Notes under the pieces: model-generated | Told to the model about the DNA's origin: nothing | Seen by the model: the letters and a program-made list of their open reading frames with translations, nothing else | Databases searched by the model: none | In this document: positions 43,990 to 52,909 of the stretch, in pieces | Layout: every line of letters starts with the position of its first letter | How positions within the stretch are numbered: the first letter of the stretch is position 1 | Assembly: GCA_963824475.1 (NCBI GenBank) | Contig: CAWGPR010000003.1 | Span: forward strand, 744,001 to 808,000 | Direction: 5' to 3' | Origin: Roseiarcus sp963824475 | Lineage (GTDB): Bacteria > Pseudomonadota > Alphaproteobacteria > Rhizobiales > Beijerinckiaceae | DNA length: 64,000 bases | Position numbers and translations under genes: made by a program

Positions 43990-44853
43990 TCAGGCCGCTT
44001 TCGCGGCCGGGGCGCGAGTGAGCAGCCGGCAGAGACGCGCGAGGGTTTCCCGCTGCTGGGGCCGCGGCACAACGAGATCGACCATTCCGTGGTCGCGGAG
44101 GTACTCCGCCCGTTGAAAGCCCTCCGGCAGGCGCTCGCGAATGGTCTGCTCGATGACGCGCGCGCCCGCGAATCCGATCACGGCGCCGGGCTCGGCGATA
44201 TGCACATCGCCGAGCATTGCGTATGACGCCGTCACGCCGCCGGTGGTCGGGTTGGTCAGGATCACAATATACGGCAGCTTCGCGGCGCGGAGACGTCGGA
44301 CGGCGACCGTTGTTCGAACCATTTGCGCCAAGGCGAACATGCCTTCTTGCATTCGCGCGCCGCCTGATGTCGTGAAAATGAGAAATGGCGTCGCTCGCTC
44401 GATCGCCGCCGAGACGCCCGCGACGATCGCCTCTCCGGCCGCTAGCCCGAGAGTTCCTCCCTGGAACGCAAAGTCTTGAACAGCGACGGTGACGCCTTGC
44501 CCCTCAAGCTTGCCAAATGCGACAGTAACCGCATCCGCGGCTCCCGTTTTCACGCGATTTTCCTTCAACCGATCCGAGTAGCGTTTGATGTCGCGAAACT
44601 TCAATGGATCGGACGGCGTTTCAGGGGTGGTGAATTCCTCATAGACGCCATCGTCGAAGAGCGAGGCGAGCCGGGCCCTCGGGCTGATCGGCATGTGATA
44701 GCCCGAGCCGGGGACGACCATGAGATTGGCTTCCAGATCCTTGTGGAAGACCAACTCGCCGCTTTCGGGGCACTTGACCCAAAGATTTTCCGGCGTATCC
44801 CGACGCAGCAACGAACGAATTTTCGGCGGAACAACGTTGGAGATCCAATTCAT
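43990..44853 (-). CDS. accD: Acetyl-CoA carboxylase carboxyltransferase subunit beta
   Basis: Carboxyltransferase subunit of 287 residues for malonyl-CoA synthesis. It starts MNWISNVVPPKIRSLLRRDT at 44853 and has carboxybiotin/CoA-binding SGGARMQEGMFALAQM and NPTTGGVTASYAMLGD. Only one Cys (VKCPESGELV) of the zinc-ribbon cysteines of E. coli AccD remains, as usual in this group. It follows trpA by 40 bases, the normal trpA-accD order in alphaproteobacteria; folC is not next. Confidence 0.95.
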   Translation of the reverse strand: MNWISNVVPPKIRSLLRRDTPENLWVKCPESGELVFHKDLEANLMVVPGSGYHMPISPRARLASLFDDGVYEEFTTPETPSDPLKFRDIKRYSDRLKENRVKTGAADAVTVAFGKLEGQGVTVAVQDFAFQGGTLGLAAGEAIVAGVSAAIERATPFLIFTTSGGARMQEGMFALAQMVRTTVAVRRLRAAKLPYIVILTNPTTGGVTASYAMLGDVHIAEPGAVIGFAGARVIEQTIRERLPEGFQRAEYLRDHGMVDLVVPRPQQRETLARLCRLLTRAPAAKAA

Positions 44854-44893
44854 ACGCTGTCTTGCCTCCGTTGGATCAATCGCCGAAGAGCGC

Positions 44894-45718
44894 TCACTTC
44901 GCCGCGGCCCGCACGCCTTGCGCCAGTTTGTTGACGAGCTCGGTTGCGGCGGCCACGGTCGACGAGGTCGCCGCTCCGCCGTCGAGCGAAAGTCTGATCG
45001 CCTCAACAATCGACGAACCAACCACCACCCCGTCCGCGGTTTCTGCGATCGCCTTGGCGCTTTCGGCGTTCTTCACCCCGAACCCAACGGCGACGGGCAG
45101 ATCCGTGCGCCGCTTCAGGCGCGCCACGGCTTCGGCCACCTGTTTGACATCCGGCGCGGCGGCTCCGGTGACGCCGGTGATCGATACAAAGTAAACAAAG
45201 CCCCCAGCGTTCGTGAGAATCGCCGGCAGACGGTCTTCGCTTGTGGTCGGCGCCACCAGACGAACGAAGGCGAGCCCGCCTCGCCGCGCGGGCAGGCAAA
45301 TCTCGTCGTCTTCTTCAGGCGGACAATCGACGACGATCAGCCCATCGACGCCCGCCGCTTTGGCGTCTCTCAAGAACGTCTCGACGCCATAGACGTAGAT
45401 GGGGTTGTAATAACCCATCAGGATGAGCGGCGTGTCTGGATCCCCAGCGCGGAACTGTTTCACCATCCTGAGGGTCGCTGGCAGCGTCTGGTTGGCTGCA
45501 AGCGCCCTGCGCCCGGCGCCCTGAATGGCGGGACCGTCCGCGATCGGGTCGCTAAAGGGCATGCCAAGTTCGACAACGTCCGCTCCGGCCGCAGGCAAAG
45601 CCGCAAGGATCGCCGATGACGTCTCGGGGTCCGGGTCGCCGGCCATAATGAAAGTCAAGAGCGCGGCCCGGCGCTCGGCGGCGACGCGTTCGAAGCGCAA
45701 ATCAAGGCGTGCGGTCAT
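44894..45718 (-). CDS. trpA: Tryptophan synthase alpha chain
   Basis: Alpha subunit of 274 residues that cleaves indole-3-glycerol phosphate. The catalytic Glu is in DVVELGMPFSDPIADGPAIQ, with TAPTTSEDRLP-like APTTSEDRLPAI and phosphate-binding GFGVKNAESAKAIAE further on. TrpB is not upstream in this window, so the trp genes are split here. Confidence 0.96.
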   Translation of the reverse strand: MTARLDLRFERVAAERRAALLTFIMAGDPDPETSSAILAALPAAGADVVELGMPFSDPIADGPAIQGAGRRALAANQTLPATLRMVKQFRAGDPDTPLILMGYYNPIYVYGVETFLRDAKAAGVDGLIVVDCPPEEDDEICLPARRGGLAFVRLVAPTTSEDRLPAILTNAGGFVYFVSITGVTGAAAPDVKQVAEAVARLKRRTDLPVAVGFGVKNAESAKAIAETADGVVVGSSIVEAIRLSLDGGAATSSTVAAATELVNKLAQGVRAAAK

Positions 45719-45908
45719 CGGCGGCTCGTTACCACGCCGACCAACATTGCGAAAGCAGCGGCTGGAAGGCGGCGATGGGGAGACTCAGTCCCTGGCGCTT
45801 CGAATCGAAAAAGCGCCTATCGACTGTGCGAGCGAATTTCGATAGATCGAACGCCAAGACGTCTTATCCGAGGCACGACGATCGCGCATTCGCCGATCCG
45901 GGGGGAAC

Positions 45909-46079
45909 ATGAAGCTGATTCTTTTGATTGTCCCCTGTGTTCTGGCGCTTTGGGTCCCACTCTACAACTCGATTCCGCCCGTCCTTTTCGGTATTCCGTT
46001 CTTTTTCTGGTTCCAGCTTGTCCTTATTCCGATCTCTGCCCTCGCAATTCTTGCCGCGGATCGGGTCGGTAAGGACTAG
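45909..46079 (+). CDS. DUF3311-type small membrane protein paired with the symporter
   Basis: A 56-residue protein (MKLILLIVPCVLALWVPLYN and a second helix IPFFFWFQLVLIPISALAIL) with two membrane helices and an end DRVGKD. It sits two bases upstream of the sodium:solute symporter gene, the standard arrangement for DUF3311 proteins, which are probably small subunits of MctP-like permeases. It has a GGGGGAAC ribosome site. Confidence 0.88.
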   Translation: MKLILLIVPCVLALWVPLYNSIPPVLFGIPFFFWFQLVLIPISALAILAADRVGKD

Positions 46080-46081
46080 GC

Positions 46082-47650
46082 ATGTTCGAACACCTCAACA
46101 TCGTCGCCACCGCCGTCTTCGTGTTCTTTTTTGGCCTAGTGTCGGCGCTCGGCTTCGTTGCGGCGCATTGGAAGGCGGCTGATCTCGGCCACCTCGACGA
46201 ATGGGGCCTCGGAGGCCGGCGCTTTGGCCGTTGGATCACCTGGTTCCTGCTCGGGGGCGATCTCTACACCGCCTATACGGTCATCGCGATTCCCGCCGTC
46301 GTCTTCGCCATTGGCGCTTACGGGTTCTTCGCCGTACCCTACACGATCATCATCTATCCGTTCCTGTACCTGACGTTACCGCGGCTGTGGGCGGTCTCGC
46401 ACAAACACGGCTACGTCACGGCCGCAGATTTTGTGCTTGGCCGCTACGGCCACAAAGGGTTGGAGGTTGCGGTCGCGCTCACCGGAATCCTGGCGACAAT
46501 GCCTTACATCGCGCTGCAGCTCGTCGGCCTGGAGAAGGTCATTCTGGCGCTCGGCTTCTCCGGCCAAGGGATCATGGCGCACGCGCCGATCACGATCGCG
46601 TTCGTCATTCTCGCGCTCTTCACTTACAGAAGCGGGCTGCGAGCGCCAGCGATGATCGCATTCGTCAAGGACGCGATGATCTACATTTTCGTCATTGCCG
46701 CCATTGTGATCATTCCCTACGAACTTGGGGGCTTCGGCGCCATTTTCGAAGCGGCGAGCAAGGCGTTTGACGCGAAGATCGCGGCGAATCCGAAGCTCGC
46801 GGCGGGACTGACGCTCAAGCCGGCGCAGGTTGGTCCGTACATCACTTTAGCGATCGGTTCGGCGATGGCGTTGTTCATGTATCCGCACGCGCTGACAGGC
46901 GCGCTCGCGGCTTCCAGCGGGCGCGCCATTCGCTTCAACATGATCACGCTCCCCGCTTATTCCTTCGTGTTGGGCCTCATTGCCTTGCTTGGGCTGATGG
47001 CGATCGCCGCTGGCGTCAAGGTCGAGACTCCGCAGGACGCCGTGCCGCAGCTCATGCTTTGGGCGTTCCCTGACTGGTTCGCAGGTTTTTGCTTCGCGGC
47101 GATTGCGCTTGGCGCGCTCGTGCCGGCGGCGGTCATGTCGATCGGCGCGGCCAACACCTTCACGCGCAACATTTGGAAGCCGTTCATTCACCCGGAGATG
47201 TCGCCTCAGGAGGAATCGCTTCTCGCCAAGCTGGCTTCGCTCGCCGTGAAGATCGGGGCGCTCGCCGTGATCTTCTTCATGCCCACGCGATTCGCTCTAG
47301 ACCTGCAATTGCTGGGAGGCGTCTGGATGGTTCAGATATTCCCGGCGATGATTTTGGGGCTCTATACCCGCTGGTTCAACGGTTGGGCGTTGCTGCTCGG
47401 CTGGGCGGCGGGCATGATTGTGGGCACGTCACTCTCTTGGACCGGGAAGGCCTGGGCGCCGGTGCATGCGCTGAGGTGGGACATTCCGCTTGTCGGCGAC
47501 GTCGACCTCGGTCTTGGCTTCGCCGCCTACAATGGACTGACGGCGGTGCTCGTCAACCTGCTTCTTGCCGCAACGCTTTCATTGGTTCTGCGTTCTCATG
47601 CCGGCGATGAAACTCTGCCTGAAGACTACGACGACCGTGCGTTCGCTTGA
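46082..47650 (+). CDS. Sodium:solute symporter family monocarboxylate permease (MctP-like)
   Basis: Symporter of 522 residues with about 13 membrane helices. The N-terminal EWGLGGRRFGRWITWFLLGG, the inter-helix segment SHKHGYVTAADFVLGRYGHK and MSIGAANTFTRNIWKPFIHP match the SSS/MctP group, which takes up acetate, lactate, pyruvate and similar acids. Coupled to the small DUF3311 gene. For a methylotroph it may support growth on or scavenging of small organic acids. Confidence 0.92.
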   Translation: MFEHLNIVATAVFVFFFGLVSALGFVAAHWKAADLGHLDEWGLGGRRFGRWITWFLLGGDLYTAYTVIAIPAVVFAIGAYGFFAVPYTIIIYPFLYLTLPRLWAVSHKHGYVTAADFVLGRYGHKGLEVAVALTGILATMPYIALQLVGLEKVILALGFSGQGIMAHAPITIAFVILALFTYRSGLRAPAMIAFVKDAMIYIFVIAAIVIIPYELGGFGAIFEAASKAFDAKIAANPKLAAGLTLKPAQVGPYITLAIGSAMALFMYPHALTGALAASSGRAIRFNMITLPAYSFVLGLIALLGLMAIAAGVKVETPQDAVPQLMLWAFPDWFAGFCFAAIALGALVPAAVMSIGAANTFTRNIWKPFIHPEMSPQEESLLAKLASLAVKIGALAVIFFMPTRFALDLQLLGGVWMVQIFPAMILGLYTRWFNGWALLLGWAAGMIVGTSLSWTGKAWAPVHALRWDIPLVGDVDLGLGFAAYNGLTAVLVNLLLAATLSLVLRSHAGDETLPEDYDDRAFA

Positions 47651-47796
47651 GCAATGGCCTATGGATGGGCGGAGCGGAGTAGCCGCCGGATCGTCTTTTG
47701 GCCTGCGGCGTGTCCCCGGCGGTGAGCGGCTCCGCGCGCAAGGATGTTGTCGCCGGCCATGATCGGATGCCGTCTGCTTGCATCAAGGAGCTTGTG

Positions 47797-49491
47797 ATGG
47801 TGGAAGTGGGGCCGAGCTCCGCGGAGAACGACCTGTCGGGCGCGCAGCCACAGCCGCGCCATGACTTTTCTGTTGTTCAGGGCTTCCAGGTTGTCGGCGG
47901 CGAGGATCATGGCCGCGCGTCGGCGGGCGACCAAACTTGGCGCGACGCCCTGAGATTGGAATTAGAGGCGCGCGCGGCGCGCCTTCACCAGGCCGTCGAC
48001 GCCGCAATCGTGCTTTCGAATGATGGCATAATTCGTTGGCTAGGCGATCCAGTCGCCCGACTGTCGCTCGGCCCAAATGTACTCAACCCCAGCGCCGTGA
48101 TCCTCGCCGACGAATCATTGCCCGTTGAGTCTCGAGAGACGGTAAAGACTCGGATCGAACTTTGGATTGCGGCAACGACGCGACGCATTCTTGGGCCGCT
48201 CTTCGCGCTCGAAGCCCTGCAAGAAGGGTCGGAGATCGTTCGCGACTTGGCTCGCGAGCTCGTGCAGTCGCTGGGGGTTTTGGAGCGCGAACCGATCAAG
48301 GCGAAGATCAAGGCGCTCGCTCAAGACGACCGAGCCGAGCTGAGAAAGCAAGGCGTGCGCTTCGGCGCCTACTATATCTTCGTCCCCGCGTTGGTCAAAC
48401 CCGCGCCAAGGAGCTTGGCCCTTCAGCTGTGGGGCCTCCAAGCGCCGAGCGACGCCAGTGAGCTTCCTGGTATGCTTGGGCCGGTTGCCTCGTCCGGCCG
48501 CACGTCTCTGCCGTTGGATAAAGGGATCTCGAAGGAGGGGTGCCGGGTCGCCGGTTATCGACCATGCGGCGAACGGATTGTGCGCGTGGACGTCGTCGAA
48601 CGCCTGGCCGGAATGATCCGAGCCGCGATCGGCGCCGAACACGCAGAAGTAGCGCCTGGGCGTCCAAGCCATCGGCCGGCGAAAGGATTCGTCGTCAGCG
48701 GAGAGATGACATCGTTAACCGGGTGCTCAGGCGAGCAATTCGCTTCGATTTTGCGTTCTATGGGCTTCCGGCCGGTCGAAATGAAACGATCGGACTTTTT
48801 CGGACCTCCGTCGGCCAATGTAGCGGCCGGACAAACCGAATCGCTCGCGCCGGCGGAAGATCAAGGTGCGACGGCGCAAGATCAAGCGCCGCCGCCGACT
48901 CCTCACGAAGAGCAGGCCCCGATCGATACGGTTTTGGCCGCGGCGCCTCCCGATGCGCTTCCTGATACGGTCACTGAGGTGGCTGATGCGGTCGCGGAGG
49001 CTGCTGACGCCGTCGCGGAGGGTACGCCGCCCCTCATCTCTGCAGATCCTTCCGACGGCGCCTTAGACATGAACCCCGACGCCGAATCCGCCTCCGCCCA
49101 GACATCAAGCCCAAGCTGTGAATCAGCAAAAAATGCTGACGTGGTCGTCGTCTGGCGCCCCGACCATCGCAGGATTGCGCTCAATCGCGAGAGGCCGGGC
49201 AAGCAACCAAGAAGCGGAACGCCGGGGCGCTTGGATACGGACGGTCATGGCTCAGATCCGACGCCCAAACAGGCGCGCAAGGCGGCTGAGCGCTTCCCCG
49301 TGAACTTAAACCCACCCGATCGGGCTCATGCTGACGAAAAACGTCGCCAACGAACGAGCGATTATGATATGCCCCGATCGAACCCAACAGCTGCGCCGCA
49401 GCATAAGGCCAAGGTCGACCCGAACTCACCCTTTGCCAAGCTTCTCGAGCTCCGTCCGCTCCTTGAGGAACAAGCGAACAAACGCTCTTAG
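47797..49491 (+). CDS. C-terminal half of a Suv3-like helicase, lacking the helicase core
   Basis: Protein of 564 residues. The part from about residue 45 to 215 (LHQAVDAAIVLSNDGIIRWL, GDPVARLSLGPNVLNPSAVI, GVRFGAYYIFVPALVKPAPR) and GCRVAGYRPCGERIVRVDVV match the C-terminal half of alphaproteobacterial Suv3-type helicases, as does the very end DPNSPFAKLLELRPLLEEQ. The DEAD/helicase core that should precede it is absent, and no trace lies in the 146 bases upstream. The ATG at 47797 with AAGGAG 6 bases upstream is a good start, so this may be a maintained protein and not debris. A low-complexity acidic/Ala stretch fills about residues 355-430. Confidence 0.75.
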   Translation: MVEVGPSSAENDLSGAQPQPRHDFSVVQGFQVVGGEDHGRASAGDQTWRDALRLELEARAARLHQAVDAAIVLSNDGIIRWLGDPVARLSLGPNVLNPSAVILADESLPVESRETVKTRIELWIAATTRRILGPLFALEALQEGSEIVRDLARELVQSLGVLEREPIKAKIKALAQDDRAELRKQGVRFGAYYIFVPALVKPAPRSLALQLWGLQAPSDASELPGMLGPVASSGRTSLPLDKGISKEGCRVAGYRPCGERIVRVDVVERLAGMIRAAIGAEHAEVAPGRPSHRPAKGFVVSGEMTSLTGCSGEQFASILRSMGFRPVEMKRSDFFGPPSANVAAGQTESLAPAEDQGATAQDQAPPPTPHEEQAPIDTVLAAAPPDALPDTVTEVADAVAEAADAVAEGTPPLISADPSDGALDMNPDAESASAQTSSPSCESAKNADVVVVWRPDHRRIALNRERPGKQPRSGTPGRLDTDGHGSDPTPKQARKAAERFPVNLNPPDRAHADEKRRQRTSDYDMPRSNPTAAPQHKAKVDPNSPFAKLLELRPLLEEQANKRS

Positions 49492-49597
49492 CTGGGCGGC
49501 CGCGAACGGCATGGGCTGCGCAAACGCATCGGAATGGTCTAGAAGGCCGCAGGAAAGCGCAGATTCCGTCGCGTAAGTGGTTCACGAGGACATACGT

Positions 49598-49936
49598 ATG
49601 ACTTATGTGGTTGTCGAAAACTGCATAAAATGCAAATATTTAGATTGCGTAGAGGTGTGCCCGGTTGATTGCTTCTACGAGGGCGATAACATGCTCGTCA
49701 TTCATCCCGACGAGTGCATCGACTGCGGGGTGTGCGAACCGGAATGCCCTGCAGAAGCCATCAAGCCGGACACCGAACCCGACCTTGCCTTTTGGCTTAA
49801 GTTGAACGCGGAATACGCCAAATCTTGGCCAAATATAACAAGCAAAAGAGAGCCGCCGCCCGACGCCAAGGAATTCGATGGGCGAGCCAATAAATTTGCT
49901 GAATTTTTTTCGCCTGAGCCCGGGGATGGCGATTAA
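49598..49936 (+). CDS. fdxA: Seven-iron ferredoxin FdxA
   Basis: Ferredoxin of 112 residues with a 3Fe-4S plus 4Fe-4S arrangement (CIKCKYLDCVEVCP and CIDCGVCEPECPAEAI), typical of FdxA. The start is set at 49598 (MTYVVVENC). In alphaproteobacteria it usually lies between a helicase/S4-domain pair and carD; here the S4 gene is missing but helicase remnant, fdxA and carD keep the order. Confidence 0.95.
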   Translation: MTYVVVENCIKCKYLDCVEVCPVDCFYEGDNMLVIHPDECIDCGVCEPECPAEAIKPDTEPDLAFWLKLNAEYAKSWPNITSKREPPPDAKEFDGRANKFAEFFSPEPGDGD

Positions 49937-50143
49937 GCCCATTCCCCGTGCTCCGCGGTTCGAGCCGCTCGCTTAACCAAGCGCTGTCGCAGCTAATATC
50001 CGGGGCTCATCTTCTTCTTTGATTTTTCGACGAATTTGTGCTAAACGACAAATTAATCGTCCAGCGGGAATTGCCGAGCGTCGACAGTGAAGACGCAAGT
50101 GATTTCGTGATTTCGCTGGCAAAAGTCAACTTGCCGTTTTGAA

Positions 50144-50191
50144 GAGCGGTGTTCGTGCACGGATTTGGAGCAGTGTTCGTGCGCGGACTTG
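50144..50191 (+). repeat. Two-copy 24-bp tandem repeat upstream of carD
   Basis: GAGCGGTGTTCGTGCACGGA-TTTG is followed directly by GAGCAGTGTTCGTGCGCGGA-CTTG, differing at three or four positions; a decayed third unit (GAATGTTCGCGCGTGGAG) follows before the carD start at 50231. The repeats occupy the likely leader or promoter-proximal region of carD. Confidence 0.7.
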
Positions 50192-50230
50192 GAGTGCATG
50201 CGGGAATGTTCGCGCGTGGAGAGGTTAACG

Positions 50231-51415
50231 ATGGCGGCCCGTAATAAATCGAAGAAGACAACAAGATCAAAGACAACGAAAACAGGATCCGCCTCGAGCG
50301 CGAAATCAGCGTCGAAGCGCGCCGCTAAGGGGGTGTCCTCGTCCAGCGCCCGAAATCGGGTTGGCAAGAGCAAGCCAGCGTCGAGTACAAGAGTTGCGCG
50401 CAAAACTAGTAAAACTATTCGAGCGCCAATGAAAAATGACGCAACGAAACTTTCGAAGAGAAAGCGGAAAAGCTCCGATGTCGGGACGACGCATAGATCG
50501 GGCGGAGCGAAGAGGTCCGCCATCGCCGCCCATCGGAAAGCGGCGGCGTCAAAGAGCGTAAGCAAGGCGACAAAACCCGCAACCGTCGCTAAGGGGGCGT
50601 CGACCGTTCGGGCGCGTTTGAAGGAAAAGGAAGCGAAATTGCCGCCAGAGACCCGAGGGGCGCAAGAGCCTCGAGCCGCCGCTGACAAAGGGGCGACGCC
50701 CCTTGCTGGATCGAAGCCGAACCTTGATCGCAGCGTTCACATCACTGGTCCGATTGAATTGGCGTCGTCTGCAAAATCCAGCGCGCCCGCCGTCAAGGTC
50801 CAGAAGGCGGGAGGCTCGGAAGAGGTCTCCTCGGCTACGAAGACGTTGAAGAGCGCAGGCCAGCGTCAAGGCTTCAAGCTGAACGAGTTCGTCGTCTATC
50901 CCGCTCACGGAGTTGGTCAGATCGTCGCGATTGAGGAGCAGGAAGTCGCGGGTTTCAAACTTGAGCTATTTGTAATCAGCTTCTGGAAGGATAAGCTCAC
51001 GTTGCGCGTCCCGACGTCCAAAGTCTCAGGCGTTGGAATGCGGAAGATATCCGATTCCGAGACCGCCAAACGCTCGCTGGAGATTTTGACCGGCCGGGCT
51101 CGTGTCAAGCGCACGATGTGGTCGCGACGGGCTCAGGAGTACGAATCCAAGATCAACTCCGGCGATATCAACGCGATCGCCGAGGTCGTGCGCGACCTTT
51201 ACCGTTCGGAGGCGCAGCCGGAGCAGTCGTATTCGGAGCGACAATTGTACGAGGCCGCGCTCGACCGGATGGTTCGCGAGATCGCGGCGGTCCAGAAGTC
51301 GAACGAGATAGACGCTTTGAAGACGGTCGAGGCGCAACTTCAGAAGGGTCAGAGTCGAACTTCGAAGGCCCTGGGCGCGCAAAGCCCAGCAAGCGAGATC
51401 GAACAAGCTGCCTGA
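50231..51415 (+). CDS. CarD-family transcriptional regulator with a long basic N-terminal extension
   Basis: CarD regulators bind RNA polymerase beta and stabilise open promoter complexes. The CarD domain starts at about residue 218 (FKLNEFVVYPAHGVGQIVAI, FVISFWKDKLTLRVPTSKV) and is followed by the helical DNA-binding part RRAQEYESKINSGDINAIAE. About 215 residues of Lys/Arg/Ser/Ala-rich, histone-H1-like sequence precede it (MAARNKSKKTTRSKTTKTGS). The start at 50231 is the ATG just before this basic stretch; 50165 is possible but adds a Cys-rich odd segment. Confidence 0.9.
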   Translation: MAARNKSKKTTRSKTTKTGSASSAKSASKRAAKGVSSSSARNRVGKSKPASSTRVARKTSKTIRAPMKNDATKLSKRKRKSSDVGTTHRSGGAKRSAIAAHRKAAASKSVSKATKPATVAKGASTVRARLKEKEAKLPPETRGAQEPRAAADKGATPLAGSKPNLDRSVHITGPIELASSAKSSAPAVKVQKAGGSEEVSSATKTLKSAGQRQGFKLNEFVVYPAHGVGQIVAIEEQEVAGFKLELFVISFWKDKLTLRVPTSKVSGVGMRKISDSETAKRSLEILTGRARVKRTMWSRRAQEYESKINSGDINAIAEVVRDLYRSEAQPEQSYSERQLYEAALDRMVREIAAVQKSNEIDALKTVEAQLQKGQSRTSKALGAQSPASEIEQAA

Positions 51416-51625
51416 GAATTCCGTGCTCAAATGAGGTCGGTTCTTCGCGCGTGTCAGGCAGTGTGATCGCCGTCTGCGATGCGGTTGGACTGACATTGCC
51501 GCCGCGAATCGGAGCGCGATGTGCGCCAAATCGCCTCGCAGGCAGCGGGGTGATAGGGCCGTTCTCACCGCGGCGACCTTAACGGCATCATCAATTTGCA
51601 GCTGAATAACGAAGGCTCGGGCGAA

Positions 51626-52909
51626 CTACGCCAAGCTCGTCTTGGGCCTCGGCCCGCCCGTCGCCCAGTCGAGAAGCTCGACGGTGTGGACGACCGGCAC
51701 AGTGGTTCCGCTGGCGATTTGAGTGAGGCAGCCGATGTTGCCGGCGGCGATAAGATCAGGCGAGGTCGCCGCAATATTCGCCACCTTTCGGTCGCGGAGC
51801 TTACGCGCGATCTCCGGCTGCAGCAGGTTGTATGTGCCCGCCGAGCCGCAGCACAGATGCCCTTCGGGCGGGTCGAGCACGACGAACCCCGCTTGCTTCA
51901 ACAGCCGCTTCGGCTGGTCGCGGATTTGCTGCCCGTGCTGCAGCGAACAGGCGCTGTGGTAGGCGACGCGCTGGCCCGTCGGATTGACGTGAGCCTGCAG
52001 CCCGATTTCGCTCATCAACTCCGTAACGTCCCTCGTGAGCGCCGAGATGGTCTTTGCGGCCTCCGCAAGTTCGGGATCGTTGCGGAACATGAAGCCGTAT
52101 TCCTTGACGGTCGTGCCGCATCCGGATGCGTTGATGACGATCGCATCGAGTCCGCCGTTCCTGATCTCTCTTGTCCAAGCAAGAATGTTGGCGCGCGCGT
52201 AAGTCCGCGCGTCTTGTCCGAGATGGTGGGTGAGCGCGCCGCAGCATCCCGCGCCCTCGGCGACGACCACCTCACAGCCATGACGGGTCAGGAGCCGGAT
52301 CGTCGCCCCGTTGATCTCAGGCGCGAGAACCTGTTGGGCGCAACCGCTCAGGAGCGCGACCCGACGGATTCGCTTCCCCTCACTTCTGAAGACCTGCGGC
52401 CGATCGACCGGCGACGGCGGCGGCAGCGTCGAGGGAACGAGCGCGAGCGCCGCCTTCAGCCGCTCCGGCAGAAGCCCGGCGAATGGCGCGCCCAGGCGGG
52501 CCGCCCACAGCCCCATGCGAAACAGGCGAGGGCTCGGCAGCACGATCCCGAAGGCGCGCCGCAGCAGCTGGTCGAACCAGGGCCGCTTGAACGTCTTCTC
52601 GATATGGCGCCGGCCGTGATCGACGAGGTGCATGTAGTTGACGCCCGACGGGCAGGTCGTCATGCACGAGAGACACGAGAGACAGCGGTCGATATGTTTG
52701 ACCACCTCTGGCGTAGCCGGGCTGTCGTTCTCCAGCATCTCCTTGATGAGATAGATGCGGCCCCTCGGACTGTCGAGCTCGTCGCCAAGCAGCACATAGG
52801 TCGGGCAGGTCGCGGTGCAGAAGCCGCAATGCACGCAGGCGCGCAATATCTTCTCGGACGCGCTGACGTCGGGATTGGCGAGTTGCGCGGCGGTGAAGTT
52901 CGTCTGCAT
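51626..52909 (-). CDS. glcF: Glycolate oxidase iron-sulfur subunit GlcF
   Basis: Subunit of 427 residues with two 4Fe-4S motifs (CVHCGFCTATCPTYV and CLSCLSCMTTCPSG) and two CCG domains (GCCGALTHHLGQ and CCGSAGTYNLLQ). It passes electrons from the flavin subunits to the quinone pool. The start shares one base with the glcE stop. It converges on carD with about 210 bases between stops. Confidence 0.95.
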   Translation of the reverse strand: MQTNFTAAQLANPDVSASEKILRACVHCGFCTATCPTYVLLGDELDSPRGRIYLIKEMLENDSPATPEVVKHIDRCLSCLSCMTTCPSGVNYMHLVDHGRRHIEKTFKRPWFDQLLRRAFGIVLPSPRLFRMGLWAARLGAPFAGLLPERLKAALALVPSTLPPPSPVDRPQVFRSEGKRIRRVALLSGCAQQVLAPEINGATIRLLTRHGCEVVVAEGAGCCGALTHHLGQDARTYARANILAWTREIRNGGLDAIVINASGCGTTVKEYGFMFRNDPELAEAAKTISALTRDVTELMSEIGLQAHVNPTGQRVAYHSACSLQHGQQIRDQPKRLLKQAGFVVLDPPEGHLCCGSAGTYNLLQPEIARKLRDRKVANIAATSPDLIAAGNIGCLTQIASGTTVPVVHTVELLDWATGGPRPKTSLA

